From Hyphomonadaceae bacterium (GTDB lineage: Bacteria > Pseudomonadota > Alphaproteobacteria > Caulobacterales > Hyphomonadaceae), in the NCBI GenBank assembly GCA_030158285.1, contig JAOATF010000172.1:1-37156 (forward strand): a stretch of 37,156 nucleotides of DNA, read 5' to 3'. The position numbers and the translations under genes were made by a program. Shown here one piece after another: positions 14,696 to 24,340 of the stretch (the first letter of the stretch is position 1; every line of letters starts with the position of its first letter). The notes under the pieces were generated by a model. The model saw only the letters and a program-made list of their open reading frames with translations, did not search any database and was not told where the DNA came from.

Positions 14696-16306
14696 TCACC
14701 CGGGCCCGAGCTTGGCTGACATCGCAAAGCGCATCACGCACACGAGCCCTTCCGGCTCGAACCGCATGTCCACGCTGCCGCCCAGCTCCCGCGCCAGCCC
14801 GCGCTCCAGCAGGTTCGCGCCGAACCCACGCCGCGTCGGCGCCACCACAGGCGGCCCGCCCCGCTCCCGCCAGACAATCTCAACCACCGCCGGATCGGTC
14901 GCGCGATCTACCGTCCACGTCACCGATATCGTTCCCACCGGCGTTGACAGCGCGCCATACTTCACCGCGTTCGTGGCCAGCTCGTGCAGCGCCATGTGCA
15001 GTGTCACCGCCGCTTCCGGATGGAAGCGCATCAACGGCCCGGCATAATCCACGCGCTCATCGGCCCCATCGCGCGCGCGATAGGGCGCCAGCGTGCGAGT
15101 CACCACGTCCCACAGGCTCGCCGCCTGCCACGCGTTGGCCGTCAGCAGGTCATGCGCACCAGCCAGCGCGCGCATGCGGCCGTCGAAGGCGGTGGTGAAC
15201 TCCGCGGGGTCCTGAGTGGCAAGGCTGGTCTGCAGCGCAATCGACTGAACGCTCGCCAGCGTGTTCTTCACGCGATGGTTCAACTCGGCGATCAGCGTAC
15301 GTTGGCGCTCCTCCGCCCGCTTGCGCTGCGTAATATCGATCTTGACGCCTACGGTGGTCGTGGCGACGCCATCCGCGTCGTATTCGGCGCGACCGCGCAT
15401 CTGGATCCACCTGATGTCTCCGTCGGGCCAGATGATGCGATAGTCCACCTCGAAATCCTGACGCTTCTCGATCGCTTCTGCGACGGTGAAGTCTCGCCGC
15501 GCCAGATCTTCCGGATGTACGCGCATGCGCATGGCAGCAAAGGTGAACGGCTCGGACGATTGCCACCCATACGCTCGCCGCATGTTTTCCGAACTGGTCA
15601 GCGTGTTGGTCTGGAGGTCAAGCATCCACAACCCCAGACCGGCAGCGGAGATCGCGACGTCCAGTTGGTCGGACTTGAGTCGATCCGCGCTCTCAAGCTG
15701 CGCATTGACCTCGGTGATGCGTTGCAGCGCCACCTTCAGCTCCCGGTTTGCGTCCTTCAGTTCTCCACCGCTGCGGAGCACTTCCGCTGCCATCCGGCCG
15801 GCCCCGGCATCGGCGCTCCCACTCGCCTGCGACGCCGTCTCCTGAGTCTGATCCCGCAACTGGACGAAGGCGGTAACGTCCTCCACGCGGTGGAGAATAT
15901 GAGTGATGCGCCCATCCGCCGCGATCAATGGCGAGTTCAGCGGACTCCAGTATTTCGTCTCGAATGCGCCGGCCTCGTCGCGCCGGGGAATGTCATACCG
16001 CTGGATTCCCATTGCATCAGGCGCCCGGTTTCGAAGCACCCGCTGCAGCGACGCTGTGAGATCGCTGACGCCGCTCGCCGTTTGGTCATTGGGATCATCG
16101 GGGAAAGCGTCGAACAGCCGTCTCCCGACAAGCGCCGAACGCTCGGTCCGGGTCGCCCGCAGATAGGCTTCATTAACTGCCGCGACAGTGAAATGTGGCG
16201 CATCGGCATGCAGCAGGAGGAAGGGATATGGCGCTGTTTCAAAAACGCGCGCGTAGTCGATTGCGTTCAACCCCTTACCGGATTCCTCCCGATCATCTGT
16301 GTGCAT
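14696..16306 (-). CDS. Two-PAS HWE-family sensor histidine kinase
   Basis: 536 residues, no membrane helix, so a cytoplasmic sensor. PAS domain 1 lies at about 20-145 (ending ILHRVEDVTAF) and PAS domain 2 at about 215-328, with the PAC-like RWIQMRGRAEYDADG. A helical linker (about 150-210) joins them. The dimerisation/phosphoacceptor region carries His344 in ELNHRVKNTLASVQSIA, and the ATPase region has HELATNAVKYGALS (Asn446) and RRGFGANLLERGL, the HWE/HisKA_2 signature common in alphaproteobacteria. ATG 16306 is chosen for a GGGGAAG about 4 nt upstream. It is divergent from a stand-alone receiver gene (151-bp gap), its likely phosphotransfer partner. The signal is unknown. Confidence 0.9.
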   Translation of the reverse strand: MHTDDREESGKGLNAIDYARVFETAPYPFLLLHADAPHFTVAAVNEAYLRATRTERSALVGRRLFDAFPDDPNDQTASGVSDLTASLQRVLRNRAPDAMGIQRYDIPRRDEAGAFETKYWSPLNSPLIAADGRITHILHRVEDVTAFVQLRDQTQETASQASGSADAGAGRMAAEVLRSGGELKDANRELKVALQRITEVNAQLESADRLKSDQLDVAISAAGLGLWMLDLQTNTLTSSENMRRAYGWQSSEPFTFAAMRMRVHPEDLARRDFTVAEAIEKRQDFEVDYRIIWPDGDIRWIQMRGRAEYDADGVATTTVGVKIDITQRKRAEERQRTLIAELNHRVKNTLASVQSIALQTSLATQDPAEFTTAFDGRMRALAGAHDLLTANAWQAASLWDVVTRTLAPYRARDGADERVDYAGPLMRFHPEAAVTLHMALHELATNAVKYGALSTPVGTISVTWTVDRATDPAVVEIVWRERGGPPVVAPTRRGFGANLLERGLARELGGSVDMRFEPEGLVCVMRFAMSAKLGPG

Positions 16307-16457
16307 GCGCTTCCCCAGCCGCAACGGATCGAACGATAGTTCGCAACAGATTGCTAGTGGCGGAAATCCACGTAGGGTTATCATAGAGTTGAGAGCTACC
16401 TGTTTGCATTCGCGGCCAGGTCAGCGGGGTCTGCGTGGACAAGCTGGAGCGCTAACG

Positions 16458-16829
16458 ATGGATCAGGTCACATCGCGCGGTAAGGTGTTGATCGTCGAGG
16501 ACCAGTATCTCGCCTCCGAATTCCTGCGCATCTGGACGGAGGCTTATGGCTTCGAGGTCTGCGGGATCGCGACCTCGGCGGATGCGGCCGTGAAACTTGC
16601 GCGTGAGTGCATGCCGACCCATGTGCTTATGGACGTGCGTCTCGACGGCGACAGGGATGGCGTCGACGCCGCGCTGGAAATTCATCCAACAATCGATACG
16701 CGCATCATCTACTGCACGGGCTCAAGCGAACCCTCGACGGTCGACCGGATCAATGCCGACCATCCGTTCGAGGTTCTCTTCAAGCCGATCGACCCGAAAC
16801 TGCTCGGCGCGGCGCTGCTGAAACAGTAG
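16458..16829 (+). CDS. Stand-alone response-regulator receiver protein
   Basis: 123 residues, a single receiver domain with no output domain. Acidic pocket E14-D15 (VLIVEDQ), phosphoacceptor Asp59 in VLMDVRLDG, Thr in YCTGSS, and Lys in LFKPID. GGAG lies 8 nt before the ATG. Its divergent position beside the HWE kinase makes it the probable partner, acting as a phosphorelay shuttle, phosphate sink or protein-interaction switch. The sequence of the FKP motif region is normal, so it should be phosphorylatable. It ends 24 bp from the convergent LPMO-like gene. Confidence 0.9.
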   Translation: MDQVTSRGKVLIVEDQYLASEFLRIWTEAYGFEVCGIATSADAAVKLARECMPTHVLMDVRLDGDRDGVDAALEIHPTIDTRIIYCTGSSEPSTVDRINADHPFEVLFKPIDPKLLGAALLKQ

Positions 16830-16853
16830 CGCCACGCCGCACAGGTCTCGCGC

Positions 16854-17477
16854 CTAGCTCGCCGCCTTCTGGCCCGGCCAGCTCATGTCGATTGGCAGTT
16901 TCGGATCGGCGGTGATCTTCACGTCGGCGCAATGGTGGTAAGAGAACTCGCCCTCTTTATTCAGGCCGTGCTCTTCCATGAACTGCAGCACCTGAACCGT
17001 GCACTTCTCGCAGTTGATGTTCGGCAGCTTGATGTCGGTTTCCCAGAACGTGTCCTTGGCCGGACGCTCGCGGTGCAGGAACAGGCCATCGGCCAGCACG
17101 GGCGCTTTCGGGTTCGGATCGATCTTGCCGGAAACGGAGATCGGCCCACGCGTGCCTTCGCGCGTCTCGGCGACCGGATCAGCCGGCAGCTCGCTGCGAT
17201 CCAGCACCGACAGCGCCACGCGATAGTGGCCCGGGTGATAGATCGTCTCCTTGATCTTGATGTGCAGCAGGTCGCCGCCCTTCATCTCGGCGACTTTGCC
17301 GGTCGGCGTGCCCTTGGTGATGTCCGACGTGCCGCACGGCGCGGCCTTCTGCGGGTCGCCCAGCACGTTGACCTCAACCCAGGCGTCCGGCGCCACAAGG
17401 ATGAAGTGGGCATAGGCGGGCGCAGCGGCCAGCAACATGGCGGAAGCGCAGAGAGCTGCGCGGATGGAGAGCTTCAT
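16854..17477 (-). CDS. Exported histidine-brace protein, LPMO-like
   Basis: 207 residues with a signal peptide ending AYA|H, so His24 becomes the mature N-terminus, as in copper lytic polysaccharide monooxygenases. HPGHYRVAL (His84) and the C-terminal YHHCADVKI are consistent with the second brace histidine and core of this fold. Paired cysteines (C48 and the CEKC group) suit an oxidising compartment. Mature start HFILVAPDAW resembles a group annotated as SCE4755-family polysaccharide-monooxygenase-like (recalled, not searched). It would bind copper and either oxidise a polymer or act in copper handling. An AGGGGCG lies before the ATG. The reaction is unproven, and no carbohydrate-degradation genes surround it. 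Confidence 0.7.
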   Translation of the reverse strand: MKLSIRAALCASAMLLAAAPAYAHFILVAPDAWVEVNVLGDPQKAAPCGTSDITKGTPTGKVAEMKGGDLLHIKIKETIYHPGHYRVALSVLDRSELPADPVAETREGTRGPISVSGKIDPNPKAPVLADGLFLHRERPAKDTFWETDIKLPNINCEKCTVQVLQFMEEHGLNKEGEFSYHHCADVKITADPKLPIDMSWPGQKAAS

Positions 17478-17699
17478 GGGAGTTCGCCCCTGTTTGATCC
17501 AGATCTGTGTAACCGAGATTCTGCGAGCATCTACTCACATCAGTCGCCCCGTGTGACTAGCCCCTCACAGCACAAAGCCTCAATTCCGCGTGGGCTTCCC
17601 TTGCGAAAATCCGCGCGTTTGCAGGGGTCACTGCATCGCCCGGTTGCTGCTCCCGCCGGAAGCGCGTCTGCTTACGCCAGCCTCACGGGAAGCCCGGCC

Positions 17700-18014
17700 A
17701 TGCATATGAGACTCCTCGCAACCACCGCTTTGCTGTTGGCCGCCTGCTCCACCGGCGAAGACCTCAAGACCCGCCACGGCTCTCCGCTCCACACTTATGC
17801 GTGCGCGGACGGCAAGAGCTTCCAGGTCCGCCAGGTCATGACCGGCGAAGTCGAAGTCACCGCCGGCGGACAGACACGTGACACAACAGATGCGGAGGGT
17901 GAGCCTGTTCCCAACGGCCCGCGCATGGTCCCCGTCGATGAAGCGACCCGCCTCACCGGAATGCCCGGTGGCCCCTACGAAGCCTGCTTCATGGATGACA
18001 GCGACGCCGCGTAA
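17700..18014 (+). CDS. Small lipoprotein, possibly MliC-like
   Basis: 104 residues. A short signal peptide ends in the lipobox LLAAC, so the mature protein should be lipidated on that Cys and sit in the outer or inner membrane. The segment HTYACADGKSFQVRQVMTGE recalls the YxC-xDG-xxFxV strand of MliC, a periplasmic inhibitor of C-type lysozymes, and a second Cys (YEACFMDD) could form the domain's disulfide. The rest is too divergent to be sure. ATG 17700 is followed two codons later by another ATG (17706) that is equally possible. The downstream TPR protein starts 72 bp later. Confidence 0.6.
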   Translation: MHMRLLATTALLLAACSTGEDLKTRHGSPLHTYACADGKSFQVRQVMTGEVEVTAGGQTRDTTDAEGEPVPNGPRMVPVDEATRLTGMPGGPYEACFMDDSDAA

Positions 18015-18085
18015 TCCAGCGCCGTGATTTGCGCGTGCAGGAGGCTTCGGGCATCATCCCCGCAACCTGCACAGGGGAATGGCAG

Positions 18086-19165
18086 ATGCGCCCGCTTATG
18101 CTTTCAGGACTCGTCCTCGTCGCGACGATTGTCTTCGCAGGCGCAGCACATGCGCAGGTCGGCCTCAGCACCGGGCCAGACTACAACATGATCGACAAGG
18201 CCCATCGCGTTGACGAGAACGGCCAGCGCGACTTCAACCTGCTGCGGCAACGCGCGCTCGCCGCCCTTCAGGCCAAGGACTATGCCGGCGCCGAGCTCGC
18301 CCTCTCCGAAGCGCTACGCCTTAACGGCATAACACCCGGCACAAATTTCCTGATGGGGCTAGCCAAGATCGGCCTCGAAAAGTGGAGCGAGGCCCAGCCC
18401 TATCTCGAAGCCGCGACCGTGGACGAGCCTCAGCGCCCCGAGCCCAAGACGCGCCTCGCCATCACCTATGTGAAGCTCGACAACCCCGAAGCAGCAAAGG
18501 GACAGCGCAACGCCCTCGCCGCGCTCGACGCCAGCTGCAGCAAGACCTGCGATGACGCGCAATGGATATCCGAAGGCATTCTCCTGATCGACCAGGCGCT
18601 ATCGTCAGAGCAGGTGGCCGCCCGCATCTCCGCCGCCGCACTTGCCGCCGTCGCTCCGCCGCCGGTCGATCCGGCGAAGGGCTTCGAGCCTGAGAAATAC
18701 AACCTCGTCACCTTCTCCGACACCAACGACCTCTACGACCTGCTGACCGCGCCGGGCCGCTGCCTGCCCAACAAGACTGCCGACGAGCGCCAGCCCTGCG
18801 CGCTGATCCTCTATCGCCCGCAGGACGGCTCGACCGACGCGCGCGCCGCCAACTTCAAGCCGGTGTTCAAGGTCGTGAACCGCAACACGATCTGGGCGAT
18901 CCACGACAAGAAGCTGCAGAAAGTCCGCATCGAGGATCTTTTCTTCGACGAGGTCGATGTCATCGGCAAGCAGCGCGCGAAATACATCTCCATCGCCGTC
19001 ATCGGCAATGCCGAGAACAAGGCCAACTGCGCCAAGGGCATCGTCTGCCTCGCCCAGCTGGTCTCGCAGGACATGTTCAACATGTACACGAACATGCCGC
19101 CCTCCGTCGTCGAAGTGATCTGGGGCGCCGGCATGAAAGACCCCGGTACGGTACGGGTTCGCTAG
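18086..19165 (+). CDS. Exported TPR-repeat protein of unknown function
   Basis: 359 residues with a signal peptide (MRPLMLSGLVLVATIVFAGAAHA|Q). Residues about 55-165 form TPR-like helical repeats (RALAALQAKDYAGAELALSEALRL, NFLMGLAKIGLEKWSEAQPYLEAA). A Cys-containing linker and an unrecognised C-terminal domain (about 210-359, YNLVTFSDTNDLYDLL onward) follow. ATG 18086 is preferred because the signal peptide starts there and AGGGG lies about 9 nt upstream. TPR proteins scaffold partners; the periplasmic partner is unknown. It ends 2 bp from the convergent acyl-CoA dehydrogenase. Confidence 0.75.
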   Translation: MRPLMLSGLVLVATIVFAGAAHAQVGLSTGPDYNMIDKAHRVDENGQRDFNLLRQRALAALQAKDYAGAELALSEALRLNGITPGTNFLMGLAKIGLEKWSEAQPYLEAATVDEPQRPEPKTRLAITYVKLDNPEAAKGQRNALAALDASCSKTCDDAQWISEGILLIDQALSSEQVAARISAAALAAVAPPPVDPAKGFEPEKYNLVTFSDTNDLYDLLTAPGRCLPNKTADERQPCALILYRPQDGSTDARAANFKPVFKVVNRNTIWAIHDKKLQKVRIEDLFFDEVDVIGKQRAKYISIAVIGNAENKANCAKGIVCLAQLVSQDMFNMYTNMPPSVVEVIWGAGMKDPGTVRVR

Positions 19166-19167
19166 CG

Positions 19168-20316
19168 TCAGAGCCCCATCTGCCGGCTCGCGAGATCCTT
19201 CATGATCTCTTCCGCCCCGCCGCCGATCGCGTTGACCTTCACCTCGCGATAGATGCGTTCCACCTTCGCCCCGCGCATGAAGCCCGCGCCGCCGAAGATC
19301 TGCACCGCCTCCGACGCGCAGAACGCCATCGTCTGCGTCGCCTGGTTCTTCAGCATGCAGATTTCCGCCACCGGGCTCTCGCCCTGCGTCAGCCGCCACG
19401 CCAGCATCATCAGCATGGACTCCGTCGCCACCACCTTCTGCGCCATGTCCACCAGCTTGTGACGGATCACCTGGTGTTGCGACAAAGGCTTGCCGAACGT
19501 CTGCCGCTCGCGCGCATAGCCGATCGCCTCGTCCACACACACCCGCGCGAACGCCGCGCAGGAGGCGGACATGCCCATGCGCTCGGAATTGAAGTTGCGC
19601 ATGATCAGCGGGAAGCCGCCGCCCTCATCACCCAGCAGGTACTCCGCCGGCACCCGGCAATTGTCGAAATGCAGCGTCGCCGTATCCGACGCCCACCATC
19701 CCATCTTCTTCAGCTTCGTCCGCGACAGCCCCGGCGTATCCCCCGGGATCAGCAACAGGCTAACCCCGCCCGGTCCCGCCCCGCCCGTGCGAACCGCCAC
19801 CGTCAGCCAGTCCGCCCGCATGCCGGACGTGATGAACGTCTTCTCGCCATTCACGATGTAGTGGTCGCCATCCCGCCGCGCCGTCGTGCGCAGGTTGGCG
19901 ACATCCGACCCGCCGTTCGGCTCCGTGATCGCCAGCGCCGAGATCTTCTCGCCCGCGAGAATCCCCGGCAGCACCCGCGCCTGCACCTCCGGCTTGCCCG
20001 CGAACGCAATCGGCGGCGCGCCGATGCCATGGCTCATCAGGCTGGCATTCACCCCGCCCGAGCCATGCCGCGCCAATTCCTGCGACACCACGATCCGCAT
20101 GAACTGATCCGCCGGCGTGCCGCCAAAAGCTTCCGGAAACCCAAGCCCAAGAAGGCCGATCGCCGCCGCCTTGCGATACAGCTCGCGCGGAAATTCCTCC
20201 GCCTCGTCCCACGCGCTGGCGAACGGCTCGATCTCCTTCGCCACGAACCGCCGCACCACGGCGCGGAAGGCTTCATGCTCTTCGGTGAAAAACGGACTCG
20301 TCGCGGGTTTTATCAT
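19168..20316 (-). CDS. Acyl-CoA dehydrogenase
   Basis: 382 residues, flavin-dependent alpha,beta-dehydrogenation of an acyl-CoA. FAD/substrate motifs ALAITEPNGGSDVANLRT (about 128-145), GEKTFITSG (157-165), RERQTFGKPLSQHQ (268-282) and the C-terminal QIFGGAGFMRGAKVERIYREVKV are intact. The usual catalytic Glu motif (YEGTSEI) reads AIGGGAEEI here (Gly365-Gly367). The base is therefore probably Glu263 in VDEAIGYARER, as in long-chain and isovaleryl-CoA dehydrogenases. A branched-chain or long-chain substrate is plausible, and the mms genes make valine or leucine breakdown attractive but unproven. ATG 20316 is preferred over GTG 20322; no strong Shine-Dalgarno is visible. Confidence 0.9.
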   Translation of the reverse strand: MIKPATSPFFTEEHEAFRAVVRRFVAKEIEPFASAWDEAEEFPRELYRKAAAIGLLGLGFPEAFGGTPADQFMRIVVSQELARHGSGGVNASLMSHGIGAPPIAFAGKPEVQARVLPGILAGEKISALAITEPNGGSDVANLRTTARRDGDHYIVNGEKTFITSGMRADWLTVAVRTGGAGPGGVSLLLIPGDTPGLSRTKLKKMGWWASDTATLHFDNCRVPAEYLLGDEGGGFPLIMRNFNSERMGMSASCAAFARVCVDEAIGYARERQTFGKPLSQHQVIRHKLVDMAQKVVATESMLMMLAWRLTQGESPVAEICMLKNQATQTMAFCASEAVQIFGGAGFMRGAKVERIYREVKVNAIGGGAEEIMKDLASRQMGL

Positions 20317-20371
20317 GCGCACAGTCTAAACAGATGCGCCTCACCCGCGTCGATTCCCTCCGTTGCGGAAA

Positions 20372-20914
20372 TCAGGACGAATTCCGGGGCGCCTTGGCCG
20401 CCTGGACCAGCTTGTAGGCCGCAGCGGCGTTCTCCGCGCGGAAAAACTCCGGATGCAGCCGCGAGGTGCTGACCCAGAAACGCTGCGCGCTGAGCGGCGG
20501 GCTGGGCCCGAAGGAAATTGTTCCCTTCGACCCCCCGTCATTCTTGTAGCGGATTTCACTGATGGTCCGCAGGTCCACTTCGGTCAGGTGGCTTCCGGAA
20601 AGTCCGCTCAGGATCAGGGCGCGATGGTCGGTCAGCGCATATCTCGTCTTCGACCTGATGAACGCGTCAGCCAGGAAGCGGCCGAACACAAAATAGAGAC
20701 CGATGCCGACGAACGGCACACCCCACAGCATCATGAATTGGGAGGTTCCCTGCGAGACCACGGTGTATTCCCAGAAAACCGCGAAGCCGCACCAGAGGAC
20801 GCTGAAGGGAATTGCAAACAGGTCGATCGAACGAAAGACCACGCCCTGCTGCGGGCGCCCGTGCCAACGCACAATCTCCCCGCGTCCCAGATATGACGTA
20901 AAATCGTCGGTCAT
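20372..20914 (-). CDS. PH-like-domain membrane protein
   Basis: 180 residues. The start GRGEIVRWHGRPQQG followed by two hydrophobic helices (about 27-45 and 60-80), then TRYALTDHRALILSG and a beta-rich tail, resembles bacterial PH-domain (bPH2-like) membrane proteins. In those, an ordered Y-x-L-T-D/N-R motif opens the PH-like fold. ATG 20914 is chosen because GGGGACGGGAC precedes it and the motif begins right after. Its role is unknown; such proteins are often lipid- or peptide-binding membrane factors. It is unlikely to be functionally tied to the acyl-CoA dehydrogenase downstream. Confidence 0.7.
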   Translation of the reverse strand: MTDDFTSYLGRGEIVRWHGRPQQGVVFRSIDLFAIPFSVLWCGFAVFWEYTVVSQGTSQFMMLWGVPFVGIGLYFVFGRFLADAFIRSKTRYALTDHRALILSGLSGSHLTEVDLRTISEIRYKNDGGSKGTISFGPSPPLSAQRFWVSTSRLHPEFFRAENAAAAYKLVQAAKAPRNSS

Positions 20915-21060
20915 GTCCCGTCCCCGTTTGACACCTGCATCAGGCATCACAGAATCACGCCAATTCCAAGCCGCCGGTGGATCTGGCTGGTTGATCTGGA
21001 TTGTCTTGACCGAACAGGCATGGCGTTGTTCCCCTGCCGCCGAAGCAGGAGACCTCCCAC

Positions 21061-22170
<1,110 letters not shown>

Positions 22171-22177
22171 TCTCCGG

Positions 22178-22280
22178 ACCGCCGGGCCCCCGCCCGGCAG
22201 CGCGTCGCTACGCCACGCGATCCCGCAACATCACAACTACTCGCTGCCACGCAGCGACTGCCGGGCAGGCGCCCGGCGGT
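22178..22280. repeat. Imperfect palindromic element between convergent genes
   Basis: The left arm (22178-22209, ACCGCCGGGC then CCCGGCAG and GTCGCT) is inverted and nearly complete in the right arm (22253-22280, AGCGACTGCCGGGC then GCCCGGCGGT). A 43-bp spacer separates them. It lies between frmA and the convergent gene at 22313, where such GC-rich palindromes often act as bidirectional terminators or repetitive extragenic elements. No T-run is present. Confidence 0.5.
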
Positions 22281-22312
22281 ACAACCTGAGCCGCGACGGC
22301 GGCTCCAACCGT

Positions 22313-22996
22313 TCAGAGATACCCTTCCGGCCGTGTCCAGTTGTAGAGGAAATCAGGCACCGCGTCGGAAGTACTGCGGTCCAGCTGTCCCATCGCCCGG
22401 TACAGGATCGTACGCCCGGTCTTGGTGTCCGCCCCCGCGGCATTCGAATAGCCGTACAGCTTGCCGATCATATCGCGGATCGGCTTGTAGCCGTTACCCA
22501 TATTGCTCGCTTCCCATTGCTCCGCGAGCTTACCCTGCACGAAAGCAAGCACCCGCGTTTCCTGCTCGGGGCCGTTGTTGAACGCGAGGCTGATGTCCTT
22601 CCAACCGCCAGCGCCCCGGGTCCAGGCCGCATCGAGATCGAGCTGCGGGTTGAGGACGTTGAGAAGCACCTTCTTGGCGTTGCCTGAGGTCGGGAAGGTC
22701 TTCACCAGGCGGGTGGTATCGCCGACCGGCGTGACGGTAATGTTGCGGAACTGGCTCTGGGTCATTTCCTCGAGCAGGTCTCTTTCCGGATCATCCACGA
22801 CCTGGTCGGCCATGATGGCGGTGGCGAGCTCCTGCGTTTCGCGCTGGGTCAGGCTGCCGGGATTGCGTTGCTTGATGGTCGCGAGCGCGGCGAAGGTCGG
22901 CTCGTTCAGCCCCGCCACCTTGCCGTCGACGGCAGCGTAGGCAGGCGCTGCCAGCAGGACGGCGACAACCAGGCAGGAGACTTGGGCGAGGCGCAT
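22313..22996 (-). CDS. Exported protein of unknown function
   Basis: 227 residues with a signal peptide ending AYA|A (about residue 22). I do not recognise the family. Residues about 60-80 contain ADQVVDDPERDLLEEM, which recalls the acidic VD-x-x-E turn of EF-hand/TerB-like helices. The last 72 residues (KLAEQWEASNMGNGYKP ... PDFLYNWTRPE) resemble the whole of the 85-residue protein encoded at 33660-33917. ATG 22996 is preferred because GGAG lies 8 nt upstream and the signal peptide begins there. It is convergent with frmA across a palindrome. Confidence 0.65.
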   Translation of the reverse strand: MRLAQVSCLVVAVLLAAPAYAAVDGKVAGLNEPTFAALATIKQRNPGSLTQRETQELATAIMADQVVDDPERDLLEEMTQSQFRNITVTPVGDTTRLVKTFPTSGNAKKVLLNVLNPQLDLDAAWTRGAGGWKDISLAFNNGPEQETRVLAFVQGKLAEQWEASNMGNGYKPIRDMIGKLYGYSNAAGADTKTGRTILYRAMGQLDRSTSDAVPDFLYNWTRPEGYL

Positions 22997-23108
22997 CGAT
23001 GGCTCCATGAGCGGACGCCACGATACTGTCAGGTTAGCGCCGCGATTCAAGGATCACGCCAGCAGGTTGGGAAGCAACGGTTTTCCGACGAGAATGGCGG
23101 CTCCGAGT

Positions 23109-24068
23109 CTAGGCCGCGTGCCGCTCGATCGTGATGTGCTGCAGCTCGTGCACCGGCTTCAGCCGCTCGCGCAACACGTCGATCTCCGCCGTCGTCGCCA
23201 CCGCGATGATCGCCGCATGCGCCTCCGGTCCGACGCGCCAGACGTGCAGGTCAACGATCCGGCTGTCGCCCGGCCCTTCCAACTGCTCTGTAATCTCCTC
23301 GATCAGGTGCGCGTCCGCCGTGTCCAGCAGCACCGCCGCCGTGTCCCGCATCAGGCTCCAAGACCAGCGCGCGATCACCACCGCCCCCACAATCCCCATC
23401 AGCGGATCCAGCCAAACCCACCCCGCCCATCGCCCCGCCACCAGCGCCACAATTGCAAGCACAGATGTAAGCGCATCTGCGAGCACATGCAGATAAGCCC
23501 CCCGCAGGTTGTTGTCGTTCGAACCGCCTTGATGATGGTGGTCATGCCCATGATCGTGTGCATGGTCGTGATGATGTTGATGATCGTGACCGTGGTGATG
23601 CCCCCCACCCGCCAGTAACGCGGCCGAGACGAGGTTCACCACAAGGCCGGCCACCGCGACGATGATCGCTTGATCGAACGCCACATTCGTCGGATTGAGC
23701 AGTCGCTGCCCCGACTCCACCGCGATCCCCAACGCGATCACGCCGAGCACCAGCGCCGAGGCGAACCCCGCCAGGTCGCCTACTTTGCCCGTGCCAAACG
23801 TATAGCGCGGATTGCGTGCATGACGCTTGGCGAACGCGTAGGCTAGGATCGCCACGGTCAGCGCGCCCGCATGCGTCGCCATGTGGAAACCATCGGCCAG
23901 CAGCGCCATCGAGCCATAGGCGATCCCGGCCACGATCTCCGCCACCATCATGACAGCTGTCAGCAACACCACCCACATGGTCCGCCGCGCATTACGGTCA
24001 TGGTCGTGGCCAAGATAGACGTGCTCGTGCTTCAGGTGGTCGAACGTCTGATTCATTGGGTTACTCAT
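23109..24068 (-). CDS. dmeF: Cation-diffusion-facilitator metal exporter, DmeF-like
   Basis: Exports divalent metal (Co2+, Ni2+, sometimes Zn2+) from the cytoplasm by proton antiport. The 319-residue protein has six membrane helices. HVYLGHDHDRNARRT is followed by the DmeF-like helix pair VAGIAYGSMALLADGFHMATHAG, with the metal-site Asp/His pairs there and in LHVLADALTSV. A His-rich cytoplasmic loop (HHHGHDHQHHHDHAHDHGHD, about 157-176) precedes helix 5. The ATG overlaps the dmeR stop (ATGA), so the two are translated together. A second ATG four codons in (MNQTF) is also possible. The subfamily assignment rests on the loop and on the RcnR-type partner. Confidence 0.88.
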   Translation of the reverse strand: MSNPMNQTFDHLKHEHVYLGHDHDRNARRTMWVVLLTAVMMVAEIVAGIAYGSMALLADGFHMATHAGALTVAILAYAFAKRHARNPRYTFGTGKVGDLAGFASALVLGVIALGIAVESGQRLLNPTNVAFDQAIIVAVAGLVVNLVSAALLAGGGHHHGHDHQHHHDHAHDHGHDHHHQGGSNDNNLRGAYLHVLADALTSVLAIVALVAGRWAGWVWLDPLMGIVGAVVIARWSWSLMRDTAAVLLDTADAHLIEEITEQLEGPGDSRIVDLHVWRVGPEAHAAIIAVATTAEIDVLRERLKPVHELQHITIERHAA

Positions 24069-24340
24069 TTCGCGTAACGCTTCATGGCGGCGATCAGCTC
24101 ATCCGCCCCAACGCGCCGCGCGTCCTGGCTCAGTTTTGGCGCGGCAACGTGCTCGCGGACGAAATCCGCCAGGATCTCGTCCATCAGCCCGTTCATCGCC
24201 CCGCGTGCGCCCGCCGCCAGATGCAGCACGGCATCGCACCCCGCCTCTTCCTCCAGCGCGCGCTCCACGCTGTTCAACTGCCCGACAATCCTGCGAATCC
24301 GGGCGATCATCTGCTGCTTGGCGGCGATGGTATGTGACAT
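24065..24340 (-). CDS. dmeR: RcnR/CsoR-family metal-responsive repressor, DmeR-like
   Basis: 91 residues, an all-helical repressor that releases DNA when loaded with metal. MSHTIAAKQQMIARIRRIVGQ and RGAMNGLMDEIL match the RcnR family. Of the RcnR nickel/cobalt ligands, His3, Cys35 and His64 are kept, but the position of His60 reads Phe. The neighbouring dmeF and the ATGA overlap support a DmeR role; formaldehyde sensing (FrmR) is less likely, though frmA is 1.9 kb away. No Shine-Dalgarno precedes the ATG at 24340, and a TATAGG box at 24356-24361 would give a leader of about 9 nt, so translation may be nearly leaderless. Confidence 0.85.
   Translation of the reverse strand: MSHTIAAKQQMIARIRRIVGQLNSVERALEEEAGCDAVLHLAAGARGAMNGLMDEILADFVREHVAAPKLSQDARRVGADELIAAMKRYAK

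Noticed and set aside
20951-21060. A riboswitch or strong promoter before frmA
   Set aside because: Only a weak TTGACC-like hexamer without a convincing partner and no recognisable folded leader.
24065-24340. FrmR (formaldehyde sensor) assignment for the RcnR-type regulator because frmA is nearby
   Set aside because: The gene overlaps dmeF by ATGA and lies on the opposite strand from frmA with an unrelated gene between; DmeR fits better.
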